Assembly: GCF_000495815.1 (NCBI RefSeq)
Contig: NZ_AWGE01000012.1
Span: 1 to 64,000 of the forward strand
Reading direction: 5' to 3'
DNA: 64,000 nt
Origin: Asticcacaulis sp. AC466
Lineage (GTDB): Bacteria > Pseudomonadota > Alphaproteobacteria > Caulobacterales > Caulobacteraceae
Under the pieces are notes generated by a model that saw nothing but the letters and a program-made list of their open reading frames with translations, made no database searches and was not told where the DNA came from. Shown one piece after another: positions 1 through 7,825 of the stretch (position 1 is the stretch's first letter; each line of letters opens with the position of its first letter). A program made the translations under genes and the position numbers.

Positions 1-414
1 CCGCCGCCGCCGCCTCCCCCGCCGCCGGTTGTGGCGCCTCCGCCTCCTCCGCCGCCGGCTCCGGTCGCGCCTGCCTATGAAGCCCGCGAGTTTGTCGTTT
101 ACTTCGAATTCGACAAGTCCGATCTGACGGCTGATGCACAATCGGTTGTCTCGGCTGCCGCTGATTACGCCAAGGCCGGTAACGCCGCCCGTATCGTTGT
201 CGTCGGTCACACCGACACCTCCGGTTCGGCTGCTTACAACATCCGCCTGTCGGAACGCCGCGCTAAGACCGTTGCTGATGCCCTCGCTGGCCTCGGCGTT
301 GACGGCTCCAAGCTGGCTGTCGACTGGAAGGGTGAAGCGGACCTGGCTGTTGCCACCGGCGACGGCGTGAAGGAACCTCTGAACCGTCGTTCGACCATCG
401 ACATCACCTTCTAA
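1..414 (+). CDS. OmpA-family outer membrane protein, C-terminal part (5' end outside window)
   Basis: The reading frame is open from the first base and ends in TAA at 412-414. It starts in a run of prolines (two blocks separated by Val-Ala), a typical linker between an outer-membrane beta-barrel or lipoprotein part and a periplasmic domain. The last ~110 residues form an OmpA/MotB peptidoglycan-binding domain: FVVYFEFDKSDLT, then VVVGHTDTSGSAAYN and LSERRAKTVADAL, which carry the Asp and Arg that contact diaminopimelate in this family. Its likely role is to tie the outer membrane to the cell wall. The N-terminal type (barrel or lipoprotein) cannot be told because it lies outside the window. 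A strong terminator follows. Confidence 0.9.
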   Translation, partial: PPPPPPPPPVVAPPPPPPPAPVAPAYEAREFVVYFEFDKSDLTADAQSVVSAAADYAKAGNAARIVVVGHTDTSGSAAYNIRLSERRAKTVADALAGLGVDGSKLAVDWKGEADLAVATGDGVKEPLNRRSTIDITF

Positions 415-467
415 TTTGAAAGTGAGGGACTTCGGTCCTCGTCAATAGTCGAATTAAGACTCAATGG

Positions 468-499
468 CCCGGCCTGACGTAATGTCAGGCCGGGTTTTT
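468..499 (+). terminator. Rho-independent terminator of the OmpA-family gene
   Basis: Perfect 11-bp stem CCCGGCCTGAC (468-478) with GTCAGGCCGGG (484-494), loop GTAAT, followed by five T. It lies 54 bases after the stop codon. Confidence 0.92.
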
Positions 500-791
500 G
501 TTGTTTCAATTGAAGGTCGGAGTGCAATTTGTACGATGTCCAAATTCAAACATAGTCACCAATTTGACGCTACGTAAGGCTCTTATCTGTCGTAATCGTT
601 GACGACTTTCGCCTCATGTCCACGTCAATTAAGGTCAGAATTGGGGCGTGATTTCCAAGCCTGACTTCCACCTGGTGGATTCGTGTTGTTCTGATGTCGC
701 AAAGCGCCAGATAATATATATCAATAAAAACAGTAACATTCTTATATTGCGTCGCAGCATGTGTTGCTGCAATGCCGCAACACGTTGCGTA

Positions 792-807
792 TGTGACAAT
801 TGTCACA
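792..807. promoter_or_regulatory. Palindrome matching the CRP-type operator TGTGA-N6-TCACA
   Basis: The 16-bp sequence TGTGACAATTGTCACA is a perfect palindrome and an exact match to the E. coli CRP consensus half-sites with 6-base spacing. Its 3' half contains TTGTCA (800-805), which could serve as a -35 element with TGTAAA (824-829) as a weak -10. If so, a bound regulator would overlap the promoter. Use by a CRP/FNR-family protein is inference. Confidence 0.6.
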
Positions 808-973
808 AAACGTTCATAGGATTTGTAAAAAAAAAGTTATAAAGAGCCCTAGAGATCAATCCGGCAAATATTTCTGAATGTCCGAATACGCACAGGCGGT
901 GAAGCCTGATTTGCGCGCAGGATACCTATGTCGTGTTGCTTTTTTGTTTTAAACCTGGAGAGGGATACTCCTT

Positions 974-3367
974 ATGAAGTTCACCAAGTCTATTATTCTG
1001 GCCGGTACGGCTCTGACGGGCCTGTTCGTAACCACAGTCGCATTTGCTCAGTCGACGGCGACGGAAGAAGTTGAAGTCATCGTAAAGGGCTCGAAAAAGG
1101 GTCTGGGCCCCATTAACAAAGAAGTCGGCACCAAGACCAAGACCACGATCGGGCAGGACTTCATTTCCACCCAATCCAGCGGCCAGACAATTGCCGAAAC
1201 CCTCAACCTGACGCCGGGTTACAACTTCACCAACAACGATCCGTATGGTTCGTCGGGTGGTAACATGCGTCTGCGTGGCCTTGACAGCTCGCGTATCTCG
1301 TTGACGATGGACGGCGTTCAGTTGAACGACGCGGGCAACTACGCCATCTACACCAACCAGCAGCTTGACCCGGAACTGATCCAATCTGCTACGGTCATCA
1401 CGGGCGCGACCGACGTCGACTCGATGACAGCCTCCGCTTCCGGCGGCACGGTCGCCTACACCACCCGCAAGACGGCGAAAGATTTCGGCGTTGAAGCGAC
1501 GATCGCTACCGGCAGTTTCAACTTCAACCGCGCTTTCGTCCTGGTGAACACGGGCGCCATTGGTCCATTCGGTACGCAAGCCTGGTTTGCGGCATCGAAG
1601 ACTAACTACGACACTTTCACGATTGAAAAGCCGAACACGGGCAAGCTCGATAAGCAGCAGGTCAACTTCAACATTTATCAGCCGCTGAGCAACGGGTCCT
1701 ACTTCGGTATTCGCGGTCACTACAATGAAAACCGCAACCGCTTTATCTTCGGCCAAAGCCTGTCGAACTTCGCCTCGAATGGCAAGTATTACAACAGTGC
1801 GGGCATCAACAACATCAACCCGTCGAACACCGGCAACCTGCGCGGCTATTCGAAGTGGGTGATCAATGATCACTTCTTCTTCACCGTCGATCCGACCTAC
1901 CAATTCGTTGAAGCCAACGGCGGCGGTACGGGCAGCATCAACGAAACCAACGGGCAGATGTCGGTCAGCAGCCGCACCTACCGCTATACGGAACTGGCGG
2001 GCGTTGACATCAATGGCGACGGCAAGCTGGGTAGCGTAAGCCTTTACAACCCGAACACGACGACGACCAACCGCTATTCGATCAGCTCGACCGGCGTTTA
2101 CACTTTTGACCGGGGCGATGTTCTGCGCTTCGGCGTCTCGCTCGATCGCGGTCGCACACGTCAAACCGGCGAGAGCACCTTGCTTGATGCCAGCGGTCGT
2201 TACGTCGATCCGTTCGGTGGCCGTGACGACAAGAGCCTGCGCATCCTCGGCAAGGACGGCTCGGTGCACGAACGTCGCCAACGCTTCTCCCTGGCCAATG
2301 TCGATACATATTTCCTCGAGTACCGCGGTCGCTTCCTGGAAGATAAGCTGTTCGTGTCGCTGGGTGTGAAACAGCAAAAGATGGAACGCGATCTGAACCA
2401 ATTCTGCTATTCGCCGGATGACGGTTCGGGCTCCTACGCTCCCTTCTGCACCACCACCGCCCCGACGGTCGATTATGGTAATGGCACGGTTGGCTTCGGC
2501 TATACCTACTTGACCTCCGGCGGTGTTGCCCATACGCGCTTCATCAAGCCGTATCACACCAATGTTGACTTCTCGAAAACCCTTCCGAGCCTCGGCGTCA
2601 CCTACCAAATCGCCGACGGCAGCCAGCTCTATGCCAACTATTCGGAAGCCTTGTCGGCGCCACGTACCGATAACTATTATGGCGTCATCTACCAGGACAA
2701 CGCTGTGAAGCCGGCCAATCCGCTGCCGGAAACCAACAAGACGCTTGAATTGGGTTATCGCTTCTCGTCACCGACCTTTACAGCTCAGGCTGATGTTTGG
2801 GCCCAGAAGTATGAAAACCGTATCGTGTCTTCCTATGACCCGGCTTCTGACAGCTACTTCGACCGTAACGTCGGCAGCGTTGACCTTAAGGGTGTCGAAG
2901 CTTCGGCCGCGTGGGCTCCGTCCACCAAGGTTTCCTTCTACGGCAGCCTGACCTATACCGATACGGAAATTCTCGACAACTACGCCAACGGTTCGACCAC
3001 CACGGTCAACACCAAGGGCAAGGCTCTGCCGGAAGTTCCGGAATGGATGGGGGCATTCGGCGTCAGCTACAAGCCGTTCAAGGACTTCTCTTTTGATCTG
3101 AACGGCAAGTATGTGGGCGACCGCTACGCCACCGATCTGAACGATCTGAAGACGCCGTCCTATACGGTGGTCAACGGCTCCGCCCGTTGGGATCTGCCGG
3201 AGACCGGCTTCACGAAGCCGGGCACCTACCTGCAACTGAACGTGATCAACCTCACGAACAAGTACTACTTCGGCTCGATCAGCAGCACCGTCGCTGCCTC
3301 TAATAATCCGTCTTTCAATGTCGGTGCGCCACGCACCGTCATGCTGTCGCTTCACGCCGCTTTCTAA
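974..3367 (+). CDS. TonB-dependent outer membrane receptor
   Basis: This 797-residue protein begins with a clear signal peptide (MKFTKSIILAGTALTGLFVT, cleavage near AFAQS) and a TonB-box-like EVEVIVKG around residue 32. A plug domain follows (about 55-165, with LRGLDSSRISLTMDGVQLND and an ITGATDVDS segment), then a 22-strand-type barrel ending in the C-terminal Phe (SLHAAF) needed for outer-membrane insertion. It would import a siderophore, vitamin, sugar or similar ligand using TonB energy; the substrate cannot be read from the sequence. The ATG follows GGAGAGG at 957-963. The gene stands alone between a long regulated spacer and a terminator, so it is probably monocistronic. Confidence 0.93.
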   Translation: MKFTKSIILAGTALTGLFVTTVAFAQSTATEEVEVIVKGSKKGLGPINKEVGTKTKTTIGQDFISTQSSGQTIAETLNLTPGYNFTNNDPYGSSGGNMRLRGLDSSRISLTMDGVQLNDAGNYAIYTNQQLDPELIQSATVITGATDVDSMTASASGGTVAYTTRKTAKDFGVEATIATGSFNFNRAFVLVNTGAIGPFGTQAWFAASKTNYDTFTIEKPNTGKLDKQQVNFNIYQPLSNGSYFGIRGHYNENRNRFIFGQSLSNFASNGKYYNSAGINNINPSNTGNLRGYSKWVINDHFFFTVDPTYQFVEANGGGTGSINETNGQMSVSSRTYRYTELAGVDINGDGKLGSVSLYNPNTTTTNRYSISSTGVYTFDRGDVLRFGVSLDRGRTRQTGESTLLDASGRYVDPFGGRDDKSLRILGKDGSVHERRQRFSLANVDTYFLEYRGRFLEDKLFVSLGVKQQKMERDLNQFCYSPDDGSGSYAPFCTTTAPTVDYGNGTVGFGYTYLTSGGVAHTRFIKPYHTNVDFSKTLPSLGVTYQIADGSQLYANYSEALSAPRTDNYYGVIYQDNAVKPANPLPETNKTLELGYRFSSPTFTAQADVWAQKYENRIVSSYDPASDSYFDRNVGSVDLKGVEASAAWAPSTKVSFYGSLTYTDTEILDNYANGSTTTVNTKGKALPEVPEWMGAFGVSYKPFKDFSFDLNGKYVGDRYATDLNDLKTPSYTVVNGSARWDLPETGFTKPGTYLQLNVINLTNKYYFGSISSTVAASNNPSFNVGAPRTVMLSLHAAF

Positions 3368-3391
3368 CCATAGCGCATGATGAAACAAAGA

Positions 3392-3423
3392 ACGGCTTCC
3401 GGATTTCCGGGAGCCGTTTTTTT
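3392..3423 (+). terminator. Rho-independent terminator of the TonB receptor gene
   Basis: Stem ACGGCTTCCGG (3392-3402) with CCGGGAGCCGT (3407-3417), containing one G-T pair, loop ATTT, then a run of seven T. Confidence 0.9.
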
Positions 3424-3547
3424 ATGTAAATCGTGGTCAAGTCGCCCGGCCCTGTGCTAAGAGCCGGACATATCCTGGAGACCAATCTCCGAGTGACCAG
3501 AGCCGCAGCGGATCGTCGTCCGCAGAGGCCAATTGGCGGGAGTCATC

Positions 3548-4579
3548 ATGACACGTATCGTTCCGGCGGAGTGGGAAGCGCACAAGGCCATCTGGCTCGG
3601 CTTTCCCAGTCACGAAAACCTGTGGCAGGAAGACCTGATCCCGGCCCAGGCCGAGGTGGCGGCGCTGGTGCGGACCTTGTGTGAACTGGGTGGCGAACAC
3701 GTCAAACTAATGGTGATGGGGGAGGCGGCGCGCAGCGCGGCGCAGGACCTGCTGGGCGATCTGAAAACCCTGGACATCGTCGATGGCCGTTTCGGCGATA
3801 TCTGGTTCCGCGATACGGGTCCGATCTATGTCAGTGACGACGCCGACGATGATGACTTGCATCAGGCCCTGCCGGTCAGCTTTCAGAACAATGGCTGGGG
3901 CGGCAAATATCACCTAAAGCACGACGATGAGGTGGCGCTTCAGATCAGCCAGGCCGATGGTTTCGCCCACACCGTGCAGGATTTTATCCTTGAAGGCGGC
4001 GCGTTGGACCACGACGGTCACGGTACGGCGCTGACCACGCGGCAATGCCTGCTAAATCCCAATCGCAATCCGGGCTGGACCCAGTCCCTCGCCGAAGAAG
4101 CCCTGTTTCAGTCCCTGGGCATCCGTAAGGTGATCTGGCTCGATGACGGTATGCTCAACGACCACACGGATGGTCACGTTGACAATCTGGCGCGTTTTGT
4201 GGCGCCGGGTGTTGTGGCCTGTCCGATCGCCTATGGGCGTGATGATCCCAACGCCGCCGTCTACGACGCGACGGCCAAGCTGTTGTCGTCCCAGACCGAT
4301 GCCCGGGGCCAGCCGCTCCAGATCGTGCGCATTCCGTCACCGGGCGAAGTGCTGGACGAGGATGGCGAAATCATCCCGGCCTCCCATATGAACTTCCTGA
4401 TTGCCAATGATTGCGTGGTCGTGCCGATGTATAACGACCGGCCGGGCGAACTGGCGGTTGAGGCGCTCCAGATCCTCTTCCCGGAACGTCAGGTGCTGGG
4501 CCTGTCGTCGCGCGCCATCCTGACCGGCGGCGGCAGTTTCCACTGCATCAGCCAGCAGGTGCCGCTAATCAAGGCGTGA
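3548..4579 (+). CDS. aguA: Agmatine deiminase (peptidylarginine deiminase family)
   Basis: The 343-residue protein hydrolyses agmatine to N-carbamoylputrescine and ammonia in the cytoplasm, the first step of the agmatine route to putrescine. Family hallmarks are visible: WEAHKAIWLGFPS near the N-terminus, DIWFRDTGP, NNGWGGKY, LEGGALDHDG, LNDHTDGHVDNLARF (catalytic His/Asp region) and the catalytic Cys336 in GGGSFHCISQQ. The ATG at 3548 follows GGGAG at 3538-3542; a TTG five codons earlier has no comparable site. The next gene encodes the following enzyme of the pathway, which supports the agmatine rather than the peptidyl-arginine assignment. Confidence 0.93.
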   Translation: MTRIVPAEWEAHKAIWLGFPSHENLWQEDLIPAQAEVAALVRTLCELGGEHVKLMVMGEAARSAAQDLLGDLKTLDIVDGRFGDIWFRDTGPIYVSDDADDDDLHQALPVSFQNNGWGGKYHLKHDDEVALQISQADGFAHTVQDFILEGGALDHDGHGTALTTRQCLLNPNRNPGWTQSLAEEALFQSLGIRKVIWLDDGMLNDHTDGHVDNLARFVAPGVVACPIAYGRDDPNAAVYDATAKLLSSQTDARGQPLQIVRIPSPGEVLDEDGEIIPASHMNFLIANDCVVVPMYNDRPGELAVEALQILFPERQVLGLSSRAILTGGGSFHCISQQVPLIKA

Positions 4580-4644
4580 CCCGCGCCCCCTTTTTTTGAC
4601 CATGCCGGACTGCCGATGCATTCCGGAAATGGAGTATGATAGTC

Positions 4645-5529
4645 ATGACCCGTACCGTGTCCGTCGCCGCCATCCAGACCGCCTATGGTCCCGATATGGC
4701 GGCCAATATCGCCAAGACCGAAGCCTTTGTGCGCGAAGCTGCCGCGAAGGGCGCTCAGGTCATCCTGCCGTCGGAACTGTTCCAGGGCGAATATTTCTGC
4801 GTGTCGCAGGAAGAGAAGTGGTTCGCAACCGCCTTTCCGTGGCGTGAACATCCCGCCGTCCTGGCCATGCAAAAGCTGGCGCGCGAACTGGATGTCGTTA
4901 TCCCGACCTCGATCTATGAAAAGGAGGGCCCGCATTATTTCAATTCGCTGGTCATGATCGACGCCGGCGGTGAGCTGATGGGCGTGTATCGCAAGAGCCA
5001 CATTCCCGACGGTCCCGGTTATCAGGAAAAGTACTATTTCCGCCCCGGCGACACCGGCTTCAAGGTCTGGGATACCCGATTCGCCAAGGTCGGCGTCGGC
5101 ATCTGCTGGGATCAGTGGTACCCGGAAGCCGCCCGCGCCATGGCATTGCAAGGCGCCGAATTGCTCATGTATCCGACCGCCATCGGGTCGGAACCGCACG
5201 ATGCAGAGCTAAATACCGCCGCGCCATGGCAACGCATCATGCAAGGCCACGCGGTCGCCAATGTCATGCCGGTGATCGCCTCCAATCGTATCGGCACCGA
5301 AAGCCTGATTTCGCCGCAGAACGGCGCGGGTCAGACCTTCTATGGCCATAGCTTCATCGCCAATCATCGCGGCGATAAGGTGGCGGAATTTGGCGCCGGA
5401 GAAGAAGGCGTTCTGGTGGCCCAATTCGACCTCGACTTCCTCAATACGCACCGCGCCGCGTGGGGCTTTTTCCGCGACCGCCGCCCGGAATTATACACGG
5501 CGCTGGCCTCGCCACGGCCGGCACTTTAA
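4645..5529 (+). CDS. aguB: N-carbamoylputrescine amidase (nitrilase superfamily)
   Basis: This 294-residue enzyme converts N-carbamoylputrescine to putrescine, CO2 and ammonia, completing the pathway begun by aguA. The nitrilase triad is present: Glu44 (PSELFQGEYF), Lys117 (YRKSHIPDGPGY) and Cys154 (VGICWDQWYPEAAR). SHIPDGPGYQEKYYF and APWQRIMQGHAVAN are typical of this subfamily. GGAG at 4631-4634 lies 10 bases before the ATG at 4645 and only one base before an in-frame ATG at 4636, so 4645 is preferred. Only 65 bases separate it from aguA, so the two are probably cotranscribed. Confidence 0.93.
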   Translation: MTRTVSVAAIQTAYGPDMAANIAKTEAFVREAAAKGAQVILPSELFQGEYFCVSQEEKWFATAFPWREHPAVLAMQKLARELDVVIPTSIYEKEGPHYFNSLVMIDAGGELMGVYRKSHIPDGPGYQEKYYFRPGDTGFKVWDTRFAKVGVGICWDQWYPEAARAMALQGAELLMYPTAIGSEPHDAELNTAAPWQRIMQGHAVANVMPVIASNRIGTESLISPQNGAGQTFYGHSFIANHRGDKVAEFGAGEEGVLVAQFDLDFLNTHRAAWGFFRDRRPELYTALASPRPAL

Positions 5530-5584
5530 CGAGCCCGCGCTTTGCCGCAAAGGCATTGTCTCGGTCCACATAAAGGGAAGCGCC

Positions 5585-6010
5585 ATGAAACAGATGCCTT
5601 TGATTGCTGTCTTGAGCCTGTGCTTTGCCCTGAGCGCCTGCGCCCAGACTCCGCCGCATGTCGAAGCGGGCCCGGTGGGGTCGCGCCTGGCCATTACCGA
5701 TGACCTGCAATGTCGTATTCTGGCTGATCTCGGCCAGGCTCTGTCGGCTGACAATTTTGATCCTCAGGTCGACGGCGAAGGGGGCAAGATCGACTGCACC
5801 ACGGCGTTCCGGTCGGCCGGCCTGCCCATGACCGGTAGCGAAGAGCGCAGTGTGCGCTTCGGCGCGCCGCAGTTTACCGGCGACGACGAGGCCTTCGTCA
5901 GGACGGACTTCGTCTGCCGCCGTCTCTGCGGACATGGTGAAATGATTACCCTGCATCTCGATGGCGGTCGCTGGACGATCGCCAATCGCAAGACCACCTG
6001 GATGTCGTAG
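5585..6010 (+). CDS. Small lipoprotein of unknown function
   Basis: The protein has 141 residues. The N-terminus MKQMPLIAVLSLCFALSACAQ is a lipoprotein signal with lipobox LSAC, so the mature protein should begin at Cys19 and be membrane-anchored in the periplasm. Four further cysteines (QCRI, DCTT, VCRRLCG) could form disulfides. No known domain is recognised. Start ATG follows AAGGGA at 5573-5578. It sits 55 bases after aguB and could be read from the same transcript, but nothing links it to polyamine metabolism. Confidence 0.75.
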   Translation: MKQMPLIAVLSLCFALSACAQTPPHVEAGPVGSRLAITDDLQCRILADLGQALSADNFDPQVDGEGGKIDCTTAFRSAGLPMTGSEERSVRFGAPQFTGDDEAFVRTDFVCRRLCGHGEMITLHLDGGRWTIANRKTTWMS

Positions 6011-6014
6011 GCCG

Positions 6015-6719
6015 CTATTGTGGGATCAGGAGGGCTTGCGCTTCTGCCGCGCTCAAAAGCCGCCATTTGCCGGGTTTCAGATCACCAAGGGTCAGGGTGC
6101 CCATCTGCGCGCGATGCAGGGTTTCGACATGGTTGCCGACGGCCGCGAACATGCGGCGGACCTGATGATATCGCCCTTCATAAAGGGTGAGGCGCGCCGT
6201 TTTTTCACCGGTCACTTCAAGGAAGGCCGGTTTCAGCGCATCCTTTTCGCTTTCCAGCACAAGTGTGCCGGCGGCGAAAATAGCGGCGTAATGGTCTTCG
6301 ATCGGACGGGCGCAGGTCACTTCGTAAATCTTGGCGACATGATTTTTCGGCGAAATGATCTTGTGCAGATAATCGCCGTCATCGGTAAACAACAGAAGGC
6401 CCGACGTATCGGCATCGAGCCGCCCGATGGTCGACAGGACCGGTTTGCGTTCGGCGAACCGTGACGGCAGAAGTTCATAAACAAGCCGCCCGCGATCCTT
6501 CAGCGAACAGACATAGCCGGTCGGCTTGTTCAGCATCATCACCATGCCGAAGGCGGGGTCCAGCGCCTTGCCCCGGTAGCGGATCTCTTCGTGCGCAATA
6601 TCGGTATCGTCGGACAGCGGCGTGCCGGCGGCATCGGTGATGGCGCCCATGCGGATCAGCGTCTGCATCTCCTTGCGCGATCCGTAGCCCAGATTGGCGA
6701 GGCGCTTGATCAGCTTCAC
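6015..6719 (-). CDS. rsuA: 16S rRNA pseudouridine(516) synthase
   Basis: This 234-residue protein isomerises a uridine of 16S rRNA to pseudouridine. It has an N-terminal S4-like RNA-binding segment (KLIKRLANLGYGSRKEMQTLI), then the synthase core with catalytic Asp102 in IGRLDADTSGLLLFTDDG, and the RLTLYEGRYHQVRRMFAAVG motif of the RsuA/RluB group. The start is the GTG at 6717-6719, whose bases overlap the TGA of the upstream methyltransferase gene (GTGA); this gives the usual family length, whereas longer versions would run into that gene. The overlap suggests translational coupling of two ribosomal RNA modification enzymes. Confidence 0.9.
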   Translation of the reverse strand: MKLIKRLANLGYGSRKEMQTLIRMGAITDAAGTPLSDDTDIAHEEIRYRGKALDPAFGMVMMLNKPTGYVCSLKDRGRLVYELLPSRFAERKPVLSTIGRLDADTSGLLLFTDDGDYLHKIISPKNHVAKIYEVTCARPIEDHYAAIFAAGTLVLESEKDALKPAFLEVTGEKTARLTLYEGRYHQVRRMFAAVGNHVETLHRAQMGTLTLGDLKPGKWRLLSAAEAQALLIPQ

Positions 6720-7753
6720 TTGCTGACACCCTTCGGGCCGACGGCGCGGAAGACCTTGTAGTAGCCGTTTTCGGCGGCGACGCTGACCGACTTGAAGACG
6801 CTGTTCAACGTCTCTTCGTAGGGCAGGTGCCGGTTGGCCACCAGCCACATCTGTCCGCCCGAAACCAGTGCCCGCGCGGCTGACACGATGAACGCCTTGC
6901 CGATGTCATGGCGATCGGCGCGGTCCGTGGCGTGGAAGGGCGGGTTGGTGATGATGGCGTCGTAGGGGCCGGGAAGGGGCTTGGTGGCATCCAGCCAGTG
7001 GAAGCCGACACGGTCGCCATAGGCCGCCAGGTTTTGCCGCGCCATGTCCAGCGCGCGGCCTTCCGCTTCGATGGCGTCGAGGTGGGTGACGGCCGGATTG
7101 CGCTTCAGCACCTCGTCGGACAGGAAGCCGAAACCGGCCCCCAGATCGGCCACCTTTCCCTTGAACGTCGCGGGCAGGTGTTGGGCCAGCAGACGTGAGC
7201 CCGGATCGAGATGGTCCCAGGCAAAGACGCCGGGGCGGCTGACGAAGCGACCCTCTTCGATATCGCGCGGCGCGTCCAGTTGCCGCCAGTCCGCGATCAG
7301 GGCGGCATCGGCGCGAGTGGCATCGACGCGCGCCCAAAAGACGCGGCACTTATTCTTCGACTGGCTGGATATATTGCCGGCCAATGCCTTCAAATCGCTC
7401 TCGACGGTCTTGGCGCCTTCGTTGTTGGACACGGCGGCCATAACGATCCCACCGTCCACTGTCTGCGTCAGGGCGCGGGCCAGAAGGGCACGATATTCTT
7501 CGCGCTGGCGGGGCGGCAGGACGATGGTCAGGCCGAAGGGGCCGGCATCGCTATCGGCCATGGCAAAGCCCGCACGCAGCAGGGCGTCATGCTGCGGCTT
7601 GAAGCTCTGTTCACAGAGCAATTTATCACGCGCGATGTCGTCCAGCGCGTCACCGGTGCGGGCGCGCAGGAAGAGGGCGGGGCCGTTGGCGGGCCAATCG
7701 ATAGCGCCGCTTTCGAGCGGCAGGAACAGGGTATCTAAGACGGGATCTTGCAT
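6716..7753 (-). CDS. RsmC-like class I methyltransferase (16S rRNA guanine-N2)
   Basis: The protein has 345 residues, as expected for RsmC, which carries a degenerate N-terminal methyltransferase-like half and an active C-terminal half. The C-terminal half shows the SAM-binding VADLGAGFGFLSDEVL and the IITNPPFH motif of N-methyltransferases acting on exocyclic amines. It probably methylates a guanine of 16S rRNA (G1207 in E. coli). The stop overlaps the rsuA start, so the two form one minus-strand unit. An RlmG-type 23S enzyme is an alternative; the rsuA partner favours 16S rRNA. Confidence 0.8.
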   Translation of the reverse strand: MQDPVLDTLFLPLESGAIDWPANGPALFLRARTGDALDDIARDKLLCEQSFKPQHDALLRAGFAMADSDAGPFGLTIVLPPRQREEYRALLARALTQTVDGGIVMAAVSNNEGAKTVESDLKALAGNISSQSKNKCRVFWARVDATRADAALIADWRQLDAPRDIEEGRFVSRPGVFAWDHLDPGSRLLAQHLPATFKGKVADLGAGFGFLSDEVLKRNPAVTHLDAIEAEGRALDMARQNLAAYGDRVGFHWLDATKPLPGPYDAIITNPPFHATDRADRHDIGKAFIVSAARALVSGGQMWLVANRHLPYEETLNSVFKSVSVAAENGYYKVFRAVGPKGVSK

Positions 7754-7825
7754 CGGCTGGCTATCGCACAGACAGCCGCAAAAGCAAACTGCCTTGCATA
7801 CATTTCTGAAATATCAGAACCGACA

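Larger units (their letters stand above)
415..973. other. 559-base spacer upstream of the TonB receptor
   Basis: Besides the terminator at 468-499, this spacer holds no convincing gene: the short frames at 570-842 lack a ribosome binding site and resemble nothing known. The middle (700-840) is AT-rich and carries closely spaced dyads: GCAGCA/TGCTGC (about 754-770), CGCAAC/GTTGCG (about 776-789) and the 16-bp palindrome at 792-807. This concentration of symmetric sites points to a regulated promoter for the receptor at 974. Confidence 0.6.

Noticed and set aside
926-2608. 560-codon open frame on the minus strand through the TonB receptor gene
   Set aside because: It is antisense to a clear receptor, has a protein-unlike Val/Arg/Ala-rich composition and no recognisable motif; high-GC codon use keeps this frame open.
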